A stretch of DNA of 64,000 bases from Hysterangium stoloniferum (GCA_015178975.1 WHVD01000065.1:62001-126000), one strand, 5' to 3'; counted from the first letter of the stretch, positions 22,168 to 33,249 are shown. Program-made: numbers and translations. The notes: generated from the letters alone by a model not told the origin.

Positions 22168-23430
22168 TTAATGGCGAGGTGACACAAGTTGGACCATACC
22201 AGTTGGTGGAGCCGGCATCCGCCCATTGGATGAGATGGAAGACGATGACGAAGACCGGATCGCAATACGCGCAGCTGCAACATCATCAGAGCTCCCCGTA
22301 CCCCTCTTCCTAATCACTTCCGCCCTCCTCTCCTTACTCAACGTGTCCAAAACCTCCTTGACGCTCTGCGCGCAGTTGGCAACTTTCAAACACTACTTAA
22401 TCAGCATCGAAGTCGCCTGTGGCGGCTTAGGTGCGCAGGGGTGGCGGGAGCAGTGGGGTATAGGTGGAAGAAGACTTTGACGACGAGGTTACGCCTACAG
22501 GTAATCTTGCGAGAGATCCATGACGGAGTGGGTGCAAGAGCGCCAGTTTATGTGGTGGAAGGGGTGGCGTTGCATGTTGGTGGCGAGTGACATGACGAGG
22601 ACGAACGAGCGGATTTAAAGGGAAGGCGGCGGGGGTTTTTGAAGTGAGATGCGGAAGGGGGTTCGAAGATGCGGGTGGTGGTTCTGTGGGAGGTATACAG
22701 AGTTCGGACTGGGACTGGGACTGGGCGCGGGTGAAGGAGTTTGAGCTGGTGCTGGGTGGAGTCCTGCGGGATGAAAGGGTTGCTGTTGGTGTGGCTGCTG
22801 TTGGCTGCCTTTTGAGATGGACGGGATGGAGGGACGGGCGGTGGTTGGGAACTATGTCTGCTTAGATCTACGTCCGACTTGATACAAGCTTTTTTAGAAT
22901 CTGAAGCAGACGAAAACGGCTCTGGATTCGCTGCAAAGTTCGCCGATAAGCTTGACTGTCACCCCGTAACGAATATTGATTCCTAACTGAACTTACCTGG
23001 GACAAATACCAGTGAATCGTCTACAGCAGTACCATATTGTGGATGGCAAACAACTCTCATGACCGCGAAAAACTGGCCACCAGTCAAGACGTCCTGTGGC
23101 CCTAACTCTGGTGCAAAATTCTTCAAAATCTGCAAGTCTTCCAATGTCAAGATTGGGCTTTTATTTCCTCTCATCCACGAGCTCACTCACCTGGTCAATA
23201 ATCGCGCCATCTACATACGCCCCGTATCGTCCTCTAATCCACCCCCGAGCCTCCCCTCACACTAAAAACCACTGTGTCCTTACCTGGAGACACCCCTGGA
23301 CCCGCCAGCTCCGAAAGCGACTATATACGCCGCATAATGGGCTGCAACGCTGAGGTTGGGTATTGATTTTCGCGTTCGCGTCTGGAAGCTGGAAGTGGCG
23401 TGACCCAGATGTGGGCGTTTCTGGGGTCAT
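22168..23430 (-). pseudogene. EH-domain (EPS15-homology) protein, probably degraded
   Basis: Minus-strand exons join in frame over introns 23234-23283 and 23130-23190. They give SVAAHYAAYIVAFGAGG, then GRYGAYVDGAIIDQ, then ILKNFAPELGPQDVLTGGQF and FAVMRVVCHPQYGTAVDDSL, an EF-hand-like EH fold used in endocytosis and phosphoinositide control. After a donor at 22996 a Pro/Ser-rich linker follows with an NPF motif (NSNPFIPQ), the ligand of EH domains. The C-terminal block LKVANCAQSVKEVLDTLSKE ends near 22168. The linker needs frame changes and a TAG stands just before CLKVANC where Gln is expected, so this copy is probably not functional. No start codon was found. Confidence 0.55.
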
Positions 23431-24355
23431 TGGGCAATTCATGATTGATAAAAATATCGTAGGAAAGTGGACATCCTCCAAAGGCTCTCTTCTCATGCGT
23501 TTTGAAATTTTGATGAAGGGTTATCGATCATCGCGGATATGGGAGGAGTAAACGCTTGATCAGGGTTGGACGGGAGGATTTCTGGTACGAGATGATGAAT
23601 CCTCCGGGCTCAGCGCTCATGTTCCATGGGCGAGAAAAAAAAGGTATCGTGAGTATATGTTTAAAAGCATACGATACAAACAAAAGATAAGAAATGAAGC
23701 TCTCAAACAGCTCCAGATAATTTCTGTTCTCTTAAATTGTTCCAAGAAAAAGAAGGCACAGTTTTCGTGTAGTAAGCATCTCGCACACAACCTGCACCTC
23801 TGAGATTGTCTTGTGTAACTGTAGTAGATAGCATACAACGGGAATAGTAGCCTCAAATGTGCAATCTGGTGAAACTTCTGGAACTAATTTCAAACTCTAC
23901 AGGTGCAATCGTTCCAGAACTTCAAGCGCTGGGCCATCCATTTTCGACCTGTAGGGAAGCCATCAAACCTGAGCGGTCGAGTCTACGATGAGATGAAGGC
24001 TCACTTTATGGCTACTTAGGCTGACTGATTGGAACCCCCGCGCGCGCCATCTATTCTTCCAACAGTGCCATCTCATTTCTACCCACTGTACCTTCAATGT
24101 CTGGCTGCAAAGCACGCCCTGACCAGGTCGCTTCAGACGCGTGAGTTAACCTATACATACACGCTCCCCCCCCAGGCCTCAGAGTCTACAACTAACCTTA
24201 GAACTTCGCAAATCAGACAATTACGAAACGCGTCAACTTTTGCTGCAATGAGTAAGTTGCCAATATTTGGGACTGTTTGTTAATGATATGCAAATTCATC
24301 ACGAGTTCCAGTCATTCTCATATACGACACACTTCTCTCCTTATATATCTTCTAC
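23431..24355. other. Spacer, no gene recognised
   Basis: Short ORFs on both strands without motifs. A plus-strand open stretch at 24029-24283 has no recognisable family. Confidence 0.25.
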
Positions 24356-24800
24356 ATGTCATGCGAAGGTTGCCCGCCACATGCCGAAATACAGATAAGG
24401 AGTGTTGACGCCTGAAATTTGTGAGTCAGAGCCCAAAAGGCGCGATAGCGCGGAGGGTAAAATGGCGACATTCTAGTGCTTGGTAGCGGGTGTAAAAAGG
24501 GATCCTGTGAGTTTACTAGTAAAAACAAAAACCGTCGCCGCAGAGACACGGCACGTTGTTCACCTTTCATATCAACTCCGTACCATGGGGTTTTCCAAAA
24601 CCACAACATCTCCAATACATCCTCTCGAGCGTTCTACAAAACTCCAGGGTGTAGTCTGCAGGCTTCATGTCCTTCGGCAGCCAATCATTACGTGGATCAA
24701 ATGCCGTTAGGAACCCGTCGTCAAGAATCTCTTTTGCGCGTTCACATTCGTTTGCTGTGCATCTTCTCTCCACTGCAACAGGGTGGATGCAGGCGAATTG
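24356..24800 (-). pseudogene. JmjC histone demethylase (KDM4/JHDM3-like) fragment
   Basis: The minus strand reads CIHPVAVERRCTANECERAK, LDDGFLTAFDPRNDWLP and TLERMYWRCCGFGKTPWYGV. Across an intron at 24505-24563 it continues GSLFTPATKH, NVAILPSALSRLLGS and GVNTPYLYFGMWRATFA-x-HVED, the start of a JmjC catalytic core with the Fe(II)-binding HxE/D residues (H in HVED). KDM4-type enzymes remove methyl groups from H3K9/K36 in the nucleus. Two in-frame stops replace expected tryptophans (TAG before NVAIL, TGA before HVED). The rest of the JmjC barrel is missing and the left end runs into unrelated sequence. Confidence 0.7.
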
Positions 24801-24894
24801 TAACTTTAGGCAGTGACTGGCGGAGAACCAGCGGCATTGGGAAGAGAATGTGAGGTGGTAGTTGCTGCTGGAGTCAGAAGGGTAGAGGTGGAAT

Positions 24895-25640
24895 CGATTT
24901 TTGAATGGCGATAACATTTTCTAACGGCGATAAAGAGGTTTTTGAAAAGCGATGAGACACTCGAGGATGGTGACAAAGACGTTTTCAAACAGCGGATGAC
25001 GTTTATGAGTGACGACGAAGAGGTTTTGGAATGGCGATTACCGCCGGGACGCCCGCTTTGAAGACTGGGACCGGCGGAGACATTTTCGAATGGCAATGAA
25101 GAGATTTTTGAATAGCAATCACATTTGTGAACAGAGACGAAGAGGTTTTGAATGGCGACGAAGAAGTTTTTGAACAGTGATCAAGTTTAAAAACAATGAA
25201 GAAGAGATTTTTGAACGGCGACAAAGAAGTTTTCGAACAGCGATCAAGTTTATGAACGGCGATGAAGAGTGTTTTGAATGGCGACGAAGACGTTTGATCG
25301 GTATTTTGAACAGCGATGAAGGCATTTTGATCGGCATTTTGAATGTCGACAACAATAACGTTTGTCAATGGTGAAACAGTGAAGAAGACCATTTTGATTA
25401 GTGTCCACGATGAAGATGTTTGATCAGTATTTTGAACGCCGATGACAATAGTGTTTGCCAATGGTGAAATGGCGAAGAAGACCATTTTGATTGGTGTTTT
25501 GAACAGCGACGAAGACGTTTGATCGGCATTTTGAACAGCGACGACAATAACGTTTGCCAACGGTGAAACGGTGAAGAAGACCATTTTGATTAGTGTTTTG
25601 AATGGCAAGGAAGACGTCCCCTCCAATGCCAAAGGTTGGT
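24895..25640. repeat. 22-bp minisatellite array (copy 3, inverted)
   Basis: The reverse complement of the arrays at 8.4 and 9.6-10.3 kb (units such as GTTTTTGAACAGCGATCAAG, with GTTTGCCAACGGTGAAACGG as a higher-order block). It lies within 60 bp of the upstream end of the KDM4-like relic. Confidence 0.75.
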
Positions 25641-25862
25641 TGGTTTCCTAGTAGTGTTGAAGAATAAGTGAAAGGAATGAATGATCGACTGAATTGAGAC
25701 CCACCTTTTTTCTTGATCCACTGATTCCTTCAGAGTACTGCAGTGAAATGAATAGAATCAAAGATGGACAAAGATACTTTACATTTCCTACCCTCTTCCT
25801 GCCCACCAATGCCTCTGTCACATGAACATGTTAACCACCTTAAACCAACCATCCACACCGAG

Positions 25863-26584
25863 TGTTAAGAACTGAAAACTGACTAATGTCGGTGGCTGAC
25901 AGGGACCGATCGGAAGGACTTGGCTTCAGCTTATGTGCTGTGCCCTCGCAAATATCCGTAGGATGTCCTTAAATTTCGGGCGGGCGAAGACTAATCCTAA
26001 TGAGTACCTTTCGGCGTGATACCGATCGGAATCGAAGGACAAGTCGAGCGTCAGGCCAAGGGGTCGGGACCGGGAGTGGGCGAGTGCATGCGAAGGTGGA
26101 TGGGGGGATTCTTAGTATGAGACTGATACAGGCGTATGAGGGTATTCTGAGTCGATATTCTGATTGCCTAGTGACTACAACTACAGCGGGTTCATATACA
26201 AGTAACAGGCGTCTGGAAAATACTAATGGGGAGAAGGGCGGAACACGGTATTAACAATAAGCTTGACTAGGAACGGGAAGTTTATAATTAGTTCGGAGGC
26301 CGATGATAACCGAGAGCGGGATTATGATAAAAGGAAATAGTTCAAGGACTACAAATATAGATAGACATATGCGAAACATAAGATTGGACGGATCAACATA
26401 ATAAAGGGGACGTATCAAAGTTTGACCAGACAATACGAGTTATTTTGACGTGGGTGTAAACGGAGTTTGATCTTCATGAAAACATTCGTCAGCTTCGGGG
26501 CCGATGGTTTCTGAGAGGATGACTTGAAACGTTGACAAGTGGCGATAACCTCGGGACCGATAGGGTTGCGACACGGTCGTAACA
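25863..26584 (-). mobile_element. Solo LTR, family A, complete, inverted
   Basis: Starts TGTTAAGAACTG and ends GTCGTAACA, 722 bp, the reverse of the copy at 18.5 kb. Perfect 5-bp target duplication CCGAG (25858-25862 and 26585-26589). A solo LTR fossil. Confidence 0.9.
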
Positions 26585-26589
26585 CCGAG

Positions 26590-26907
26590 AGGCCAAAGAA
26601 TGCATGACACAACATCAGACTACTGCTTAACTGGCCCAAATGAGAATGAGTGGTGGTAGAAAAAAAAGAGGTGAGCATGGTGCATTTACTTGGTGCTGCT
26701 GAGTGAGGCCATGGGTTCCTATTGCATGTTGAAGTCAGGATCATGAGGCTGCCTGCATACCCAGCAGTACCAATACTATTGCTGGTGAGATATGAAGGTA
26801 GCTTTGAATTACAAGTGTACTCACTGAGGACGACTCACTGCATATGCAAGAGAAGATCACTTGCAAGTTGTTATAGTATCCTCCTATTAAGAGGGGATAT
26901 GGCAATG
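26590..26907. other. Spacer, no gene recognised
   Basis: No convincing ORF. A short A run occurs at 26659-26666. Confidence 0.2.
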
Positions 26908-27600
26908 TGACACTATGTCACACCACATTGATGCCGAGTTGATGTCTTATGTAATGTGTCACAACTTACTGCCAGGCATCTGTGCAGATAGTACCGAGTG
27001 CCGCACGATCCCTAGCTTGCTGGGAGTAGTTCGGCACTCAACGTCCAGCTGAGCGTATGAAGCAATCCCACGCCTTTCTTCTCTTACGACGACACTGTCA
27101 TCCCACAGTCCTTAGTTCTTTTCACTCTCTGACATCTTAGAACTCATCTATAACTCTCATCTAATTAATTTACCCACCCACCCTGACCCTTTCTCAAAGG
27201 CGGTGACATTAATACAGTATTCATCGATTTCGGAGTAATATTTTTGATCACATTACATATGATTAGACAATGTCAAGAGCTGCTTATTGCGTAATGAATA
27301 CCCGCCCTCCCGAGCGGCGAGTCTTCCCACGCACACGCGGAGAGCTAACGCTCTCCCTCTACCCAACCACACAGCTCTTTACATTGTCTTTCCGATATAG
27401 ACGAAGCTGGACCCGATTAGGCTGCGCGATCCTGGGCAGGTCCGTGCAGAGGCCGGCCTGATATCTTGGCTGCACCAGGCACGACCAGTCTGCTGGGCGA
27501 CTGTTCAGACCCTGGGCAGCCGGGATCAGGCAAACCGGCACCTAGTCGGGCTGACACGCCTGATTAGGATTTTCGGATTTTTTCGACATGAGAAATTTTC
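26908..27600. repeat. GC-rich dispersed repeat, interrupted
   Basis: The two ends match the uninterrupted inverted copy at about 60781-61100. They share GTGTCACAACTTAC and GGCATCTGTGCAGA on the left, then CCTGGGCAGGTCC, CTGATATCTTGGCTGCACCA and GGATTTTCGGATTTTT on the right. Between GCAGA (26993) and CCCGATTAGG (27412) the copy is split by an LTR. It could be a non-autonomous DNA element, but no terminal inverted repeat was defined. Confidence 0.6.
26994..27411 (+). mobile_element. LTR family C (Copia-like), inserted in the GC-rich repeat
   Basis: About 418 bp inserted within the repeat, as shown by comparison with the 60.8-kb copy. It contains TTACGACGACACTGTC and CTCCCGAGCGGCGAGTCTTC, both also present at 31.34-31.66 kb. 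The exact ends are uncertain. It is an LTR fossil. Confidence 0.55.
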
Positions 27601-27829
27601 TTTCTCGTAAAATTTTTCGTGAAAGCCGGGATTTGGCGCAGGCCTACCGACAGATGCTGGAGGTAAATTGCTTGCAGGTCAATTTTTTCTTGAAAGCTTC
27701 TTGTCCCTTCTCAGCATTACTGAAAGAGGTTGATTTCTAGGTTTGTTCCGTGTTTCAATGGGATGCACAGGCCTGATTCATATGGTCGTGAAATTACTGC
27801 TGCGTGACTGGATACCCTCAAATTTCTGA

Positions 27830-28121
27830 TATAAAGGTCAGCACCCCCTCCTACAAATTCCAGCTTCCAATTTCTCAATTAAGATCATCGTCATAACTAA
27901 TAGCCTCTTTTACCAAAATTTTCACTCTCGTGGCCCTACTCTCCTTCGTCTCTGCGACTCCTGTCGCTAACGCCCGAGTTGCTTTCCGCTGCCACTTTGT
28001 GTTTTCGTGGTATGTTATCCATTGTCGGTGTTAGAGGATTTAAGCTCACTGAGGTTCGTCAGGACAAGGAATGCTGTCCCAATAAGGCCGCGTCCGCATC
28101 CACCCCCGACCGCCTCTCCAG
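27830..28121 (+). pseudogene. Small secreted Cys-containing protein, start codon lost
   Basis: A TATA box (TATAAAG at 27830) and a pyrimidine-rich leader precede a frame at 27900 that starts with ATA instead of ATG. It reads ASFTKIFTLVALLSFVSATP, a classic signal peptide with an SAT-P cleavage site, followed by VANARVAFRCHFVFSW. A GT-AG intron fits at about 28010-28062, after which ECCPNKAASASTPDRLSR is open in one of the frames. The predicted product would be a short secreted peptide, as is common in mushroom secretomes. Loss of the initiator and uncertain intron phase suggest a relic. No family is assigned. Confidence 0.4.
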
Positions 28122-29253
28122 GTAAATCCCTTATCAACCATTTGAGAGACTCACTTAGCTCACCTAGTTAAAGCGAGTAGTTCGCTTTGCTTCTCAGAAG
28201 GTCGTATGATCATCCATCATACCTTGAACTTTTTCTTCTTGTTATTTTGTTATCCCCTTCATAAGAGCGTTTCACCCTTGTCCCTCAGGCTTTTCTTCAC
28301 ACACCCATGTTACCTAGTTACCTTGAAAATTAGACTAGGGAATCAGGAATAAATATTCACTGCACAACCCACTTCTGACTGGTTTCGCTTGACAGTGGCA
28401 TTACATGTGATGCGAATACGTTGAGTGGGAAGCCTGCATACAAGGTTGCGTCAATGTGCGCGTGAGACATCCACTGCAGCGTCGCAGTCTCATCGGGAGG
28501 TAGTCTTAGACCATCAGGCTCGGGATACTACGTTTCGTCAAGGTATGAACCAGTTCAAGAATCAGATATAACCGTTCGTTTTCCTTATCTGTGAGACATA
28601 ATTCATCACGGATAGAAAGCACAATATCAAACCGGCCATCTTGCTACTCCACAGTAGGAACCAAAACTCAATTCAACCGCAACGCACACTTGGAAAGGGT
28701 CCCATAAACGTACCCCAATATCATTGCCCCATAAATCAAGCGTCCTCAGAGCCCCATACCTATTCAGCCTCAAGAGGTAACACGGGCATAATGAAGTGCA
28801 ACTTATATTACAGAGCCAAACACCTGCCCTGACGACGTCGGTGAATGCCCATATTGCATACTTCGTGTAGAGTCTGGTCATTAAGATTTGAAGGGTAGAC
28901 CTATGTCGCTTCGGAGCCGCCACGAAAAATGTAAATGATCCCGTTCATTGGTGAGGGCTAAAGTGGGATGTCAGTGTTGGGAAAGATAGCTAGTGAAACG
29001 GTCATATGCTTAACGGTGAGGGGATGCAACAGCAAGTAATATATGACGATATATGATGAGAACAATGCGTTGAAGGACAGAGGAATACGGAAGGATCGAG
29101 ATGGGGCAAAGAACAACCTCAAAATAAATATAATGGCTCACAGATGCTTTACACATGAAATGACGCCCTAGGCACTGGGATAACCCCCCACTCCACAATT
29201 TTTTTGGATCCTTAATAAAGGCTTATTTTATATACACTGCAACCATTTGTTGG
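28122..29253. other. No recognised gene
   Basis: A 98-codon minus-strand ORF at 28627-28923 (GALRTLDLWGNDIGVRLWDP) is weakly protein-like but unrecognised. Nothing else is supported. Confidence 0.25.
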
Positions 29254-29800
29254 ACTTCAAAGATTTAAAGATCCAAAAAGGTGGCAGAGTTAGAATCCAC
29301 CAAGTCAGGGTCCATCAAACAAAGGGTGCTAATGATAGACATCACAGACGATCAGGTATGTTGCCTAAAACATAATTATTACATGTTCATCTTGTTTTTG
29401 CAGATTAAGGATGCAACCAATAAAATAAATGAACCGGCCGATGTGCGAACATAAAGCATGGAGGACGTCAACACCATTTTGCATGTGTATCACACTGGTA
29501 TCACGAACGGTTACATCAATGTTGACAAGTCTTAAAAGCTGAACAAGCTTTTGCAGAAGCATAGACAATCATCAACGGATATTGTTCGATGGTTCCGTGA
29601 ACCTAAGACAATGTATACAAATCTTAATATGCTGCGTACCGATATTTTCAACACTTTCCATTGTGTGCAACACCATGATCTCAGTGTACAGGGCCACACG
29701 GTCTCAAAATGCCACCTTGAGGTTGTCTAACTCACCTTGGTATGTTTTATCATCTCATCAGCTTGTGAAAGGAGGCTGGTGACAATTCTTGATGCTGAAT
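29254..29800 (+). pseudogene. Unrecognised host-type gene fragment
   Basis: Plus strand reads KVAELESTKSGSIKQRVLMI-DITDDQ, then a GT-AG intron (about 29356-29401), then IKDATNKINEPADVRT, MEDVNTILHVYHTGI, LNKLLQKHRQSSTDIVRWFR and EPKTMYTNLNMLRTDIFNTF. Two in-frame stops interrupt it. Its helical, charged character and its position opposite a STAND N-terminal fragment suggest a related N-terminal region, but I cannot name a family. Confidence 0.35.
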
Positions 29801-29819
29801 ATCAGCATAAAAAACCTGG

Positions 29820-30484
29820 TTTAAGTGAGGTGCTGTGGGACACACCAAAGCCTTTGCTCTTGGCATAAAGTAAGTGCATTCTATCGTTTGGAGGATGATG
29901 AGCTTGAGTATGTCTCTCTGTGATTCTATCTTCGTCGTCCTTTCTGGGTCTTACACAAAGGCATAGATATCGTCCAACGACTGAAGGAGTTTGATAATCT
30001 GTTCGTCTCGGTCCTTTTGAGCAATCATAGCCTATCCTTGACATTTAGATACAGGGTGCCAGTGTCGTTTGAGCTCACTTGCCTTGTGTGCTGCACTCAA
30101 CAGACTCCACGCTGTCTTGGCATACGGATGGATCTGTAGCCACTCGATTCAGGATATTAAACCCACCTTAGCCATCGTTTCGACAAAGTCCATCAAGATC
30201 TTTACGTTCTTGAGTAACCTAGCCCATGGGTCGATCGATGGTTTTTCTATGTCTGTCACTCGTGGCGTATTTTTCTTCAACTGATCAGCTTAATGTAGCA
30301 TCGGCAGCAGACCCTTCATGTTAGCTGCTGCTTCCTTTGCAAAGATATTGTTAGAGAAATGACATGGTAAGGCTAATATTTGAGAACACGGACAAGAAGA
30401 CCCTATAGTCCCCACAAGCATATCAAGTTTCTTCCCTATTTCACCTACAAAGTCGTCCACAGGCAGCCTATGTTTCCCGTACAC
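29820..30484 (-). pseudogene. N-terminal helical domain of a STAND/NLR-like protein, fragment
   Basis: The minus strand reads VDDFVGEIGKKLDMLVGTIG, DPWARLLKNVKILMDFVETM, QIHPYAKTAWSLLSAAHKAS, then AQKDRDEQIIKLLQSLDDIY and LKLIILQTIECTYF. This series is what I know from the N-terminal domain preceding NACHT in many Agaricomycete STAND proteins. An intron-like gap and several stops interrupt it, and no NACHT domain follows. A fragment is certain; the family call is moderate. Confidence 0.5.
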
Positions 30485-30609
30485 CTAGATCGTCACAGTG
30501 TAAGAGTTGTTGATTATGCTGCACATGCCATGTAAGACAGTTATACTGGATATAGCACAGATGAACTTACAAGTTGTTGGATATTATGGACTGTTATGTC
30601 CAAGTGTTG

Positions 30610-31170
30610 TCAAGTCAACATCATGCTTGAAGTCATGGCAGGCTTCGTATGCAAAAGCGACGCAAGCAACGCCGGGGTGACAAACCATTTCGACACACTC
30701 GTAGCAGTATTCATATCCATCTACGCCACAAACTCCCTCGCCACGCTCTCAAACGACCTGGTCGCATTAAAAAGCACCACATCAGTAAACGGTCGCTCGA
30801 GGATACTCCTGAAATCGAGCCCAACCCGCACAAACGACATCACGCAGTACGTGAGCTATGTAAGAAGCGACGTGAGCAAACTCGGGTCGTCGATCTGCGG
30901 GATGGCCGCATCCAACACGTGCGAGAGCTGCATTATCCGCGAATGGACATACGTCTGCAAAAAATGGCGCAGCGTCTCATACCGTCCTGCGACCTGATCC
31001 TGCTCGTGGCCATCACCGCCCGGGGAGGAGGCCCCCCGATCGAGAAATATCGACATACCGCGCATGGTCGCTCCGCTGCTGCTTGATACCCGCAAACCCG
31101 CCCTCCAGACACGCCTCCCTGCTCGCCAAAAACGCCAGCGCGAGCTCCTCCTCCGCAAACATGCGCATGC
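30610..31170 (-). pseudogene. COG8 (conserved oligomeric Golgi complex subunit 8) fragment
   Basis: COG8 belongs to the tethering complex for retrograde vesicles at the Golgi. The minus strand carries EEELALAFLASREACLEGGF and GIKQQRSDHARYVD, then in another frame GRYETLRHFLQTYVHSRIMQ, DAAIPQIDDPSLLTSLLT, YCVMSFVRVGLDFRSILERP and TRSFESVAREFVA. The YC-x-x-SF-x-RVGLDFR block is highly characteristic of COG8. Two in-frame TAG codons (before LTYCV and after REFVA) and a frame change after HARYVD break it. GC content is clearly higher than in neighbouring DNA, as expected for a transplanted host-gene fragment. The N-terminal half is absent. Confidence 0.75.
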
Positions 31171-31214
31171 GCTTGCCCCAGGATCAGTTCTCAAGACACT
31201 AGGATGAGAAGCAG

Positions 31215-31325
31215 TCAAAATACAGTTTCAAACCAACAGTGAAATATATTCCATTGAACTAAGAGATGTCAAGCATGCCCCAGACGCACCAAACAACCTA
31301 CTAAGTATTGGGCATTTAACTGACT
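31215..31325 (+). mobile_element. Ty1/Copia pre-integrase fragment
   Basis: Reads VKIQFQTNSEIYSIELRDVK and HAPDAPNNLLSIGHLTD, the conserved Copia region between protease and integrase. It is only about 110 bp long and is cut by the LTR C copy that follows. Confidence 0.65.
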
Positions 31326-31329
31326 ATCT

Positions 31330-31660
31330 TTTCGTTTTTTACTGCGACGACACTATCTTCGCTATCCGAATATTTTTACACTCGTTAACACAGTATCGTT
31401 CCTTTAATCATTCTGATTTAGTTTACCCACCCTCCCTTCCCTGTAAGCGGAGGACATTTTTGTTGAATCTCAGCTTTGTTTCGGATTATTAGAACAAATC
31501 ATAATTGGGAATTTATTAAAGTGAGAGCTGTAACGCATGAGGAGACCCACCCTCCCGAGCGGCGAGTCTTCCCATGCATATGCGGAGAGCTAATCACTCT
31601 CCCCCTATCCAACCATACAGCTCATCACACAGCGCATTACAGAAGTAGACGAAGCTGGAT
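31330..31660 (+). mobile_element. LTR family C fragment
   Basis: Shares TGCGACGACACTATCTTCG-like, TTACCCACCCTCCCTTCCCT-like and CTCCCGAGCGGCGAGTCTTC blocks with the copy at 27 kb, with considerable divergence. It is an old LTR remnant. Confidence 0.5.
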
Positions 31661-31821
31661 TAGGCTGCAACTATGATAGCTAAATAGGCTTTGGCTAGTA
31701 TGAGAGTGAAACAATGGTATACGTGTTTAAGGTATGGCATGGCTTGGACGTGGAATAATATGGTACTGCGTAGTATGGTCGTGTAAGCTTGACGTAGAGT
31801 AGTGTGCTAGATCCTATTTCA

Positions 31822-31872
31822 ACAGGAACTCGCCTCGGTATCGTATGTATACCAGGAAGGAAATCATCATCC
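31822..31872 (+). pseudogene. Stray GMC oxidoreductase exon scrap
   Basis: AACTCGCCTCGGTA...GAAATCATCATC matches about 50 bp of the GMC oxidoreductase at 40758-40806 (RNSPRYRVHARNEIII there; RNSPRYRMYTRKEIIIP here). It is a tiny duplicated piece with no other exon nearby. Confidence 0.5.
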
Positions 31873-33240
31873 CAATATGCTTGTATGTTACGAATAACGC
31901 ACACTGCAAACACAAGAAACGAAGAATTAACCCATTAACGTTGGACAAACTGGTGTCACTAAAGGTACCATAGTGTGAAGTCAAGAGCATAAATATTACC
32001 ATCTTCATCCTATTCACAGGAGTGAGTGAAATTAAATACCGGAATTTTGGTGTCAGCCAATGCTACTCTGTTGCCAGACTAGGTTTGCCCCCGATTCTAG
32101 CCAACCAGCTTCCAGAACTGGAAAACGACAACGTATCGATGACTAAACGGCAAAAGCTCCGTACTCCTCGCACGGACCGCACGCCTTCCAGAGCGTGGGC
32201 TTGCAAAGAGCTCTAATGCAATAGCGTTGGCAAGATTCCAAACATCTGTCAACCAACTTCCGACGTGACTAATGCACAACCAATATGTTACAATTTCTAT
32301 TTTATTTCACTAGAACGATAGAATTCTTCCTATAAAACAGTTTCGCAGCAGGTTGATTGCATTTTCGCCAATAATTGATAGAAATTTTATTTTATGAGCA
32401 GTGACCTTGATACCAGAGCAATTAACAGCAGAGCAAAGTTGCAGCATAGTGAAACACAGAACAAAACAACCAGATCAAAACGAGAAGAAACAAAACAGAC
32501 TACAAAACAAAACAATAAAATTGATCTCAGAAAAATCAACAAGAAATTAAAGTCATTAACACAAAGAAACCTTGTGGCTCGGTTGGTTCATCTCGTGAAC
32601 TTCAAGAACGTCGCTGGATTTGAAAGTCTGTCTGTTAGTAGTTTCGTGTCATCTAAACGAGAGGTCAGACTAAAATAATTTTACCATGAATGGAAACTCA
32701 CCGAAATCTCAGTCGGACTCGTAAGCAGGCTACACTCTTAAAGAGACAGAGTGCGATGAAAGGCCTTGTACGAGTCCAACCTCTCAAGACCATATGGGAC
32801 GACTAGAGGAGTGCTTCCGCCAGACAACAAAACCGTTCCTTGGGGCCGCTTAAGATATGATGAAGTGAGTATGAGAGCATAATTGTACTGGAGTGAGAGA
32901 AACTCACAGTTACATCAATGCAGGGTCGCCCTTTGCCGGATTGACCCGTACTAGCTGATACGCTCCAAGGTAGGATGCTAACAAATTAATAAAGAAATCC
33001 GTTAAATTTTCAGAAGATAAGCATACGAGCCAATATTTGGACATACAGAGGTCGATAAATGAATAAAAAGTCAAAGCCTAGACGATTTGCCAAAGTCGGT
33101 GCCAAGAGAAGACTCTAAAAATCAAGTCAGTAGCCAGTCTTGACGTCCTGCATCAAAGGTGTGGGAGTAGAATGGGATCAGTACCCAAATTATGCAATAC
33201 ATAGGACAATAAAACCCACCGGGTATCGTTTGAATGCTTT
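31873..33240. other. No recognised gene
   Basis: A Lys/Thr/Asn-rich ORF at 32394-32678 arises from A-rich low-complexity DNA. The rest holds only short ORFs. Confidence 0.25.
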
Positions 33241-33249
33241 CTGCAGGTG

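Noticed and set aside
21773-22480. Several overlapping GC-rich ORFs on both strands near 22 kb
   Set aside because: High GC content leaves all frames open. Only the minus-strand stretch ending at 22168 fits the EH-domain relic.
30596-31086. Plus-strand ORFs of 133 and 145 codons
   Set aside because: Antisense shadows of the GC-rich COG8 fragment, whose minus-strand reading contains strongly characteristic motifs.
32394-32678. Lys/Thr/Asn-rich 94-codon ORF
   Set aside because: Produced by an A-rich low-complexity stretch; no motif or splice context.
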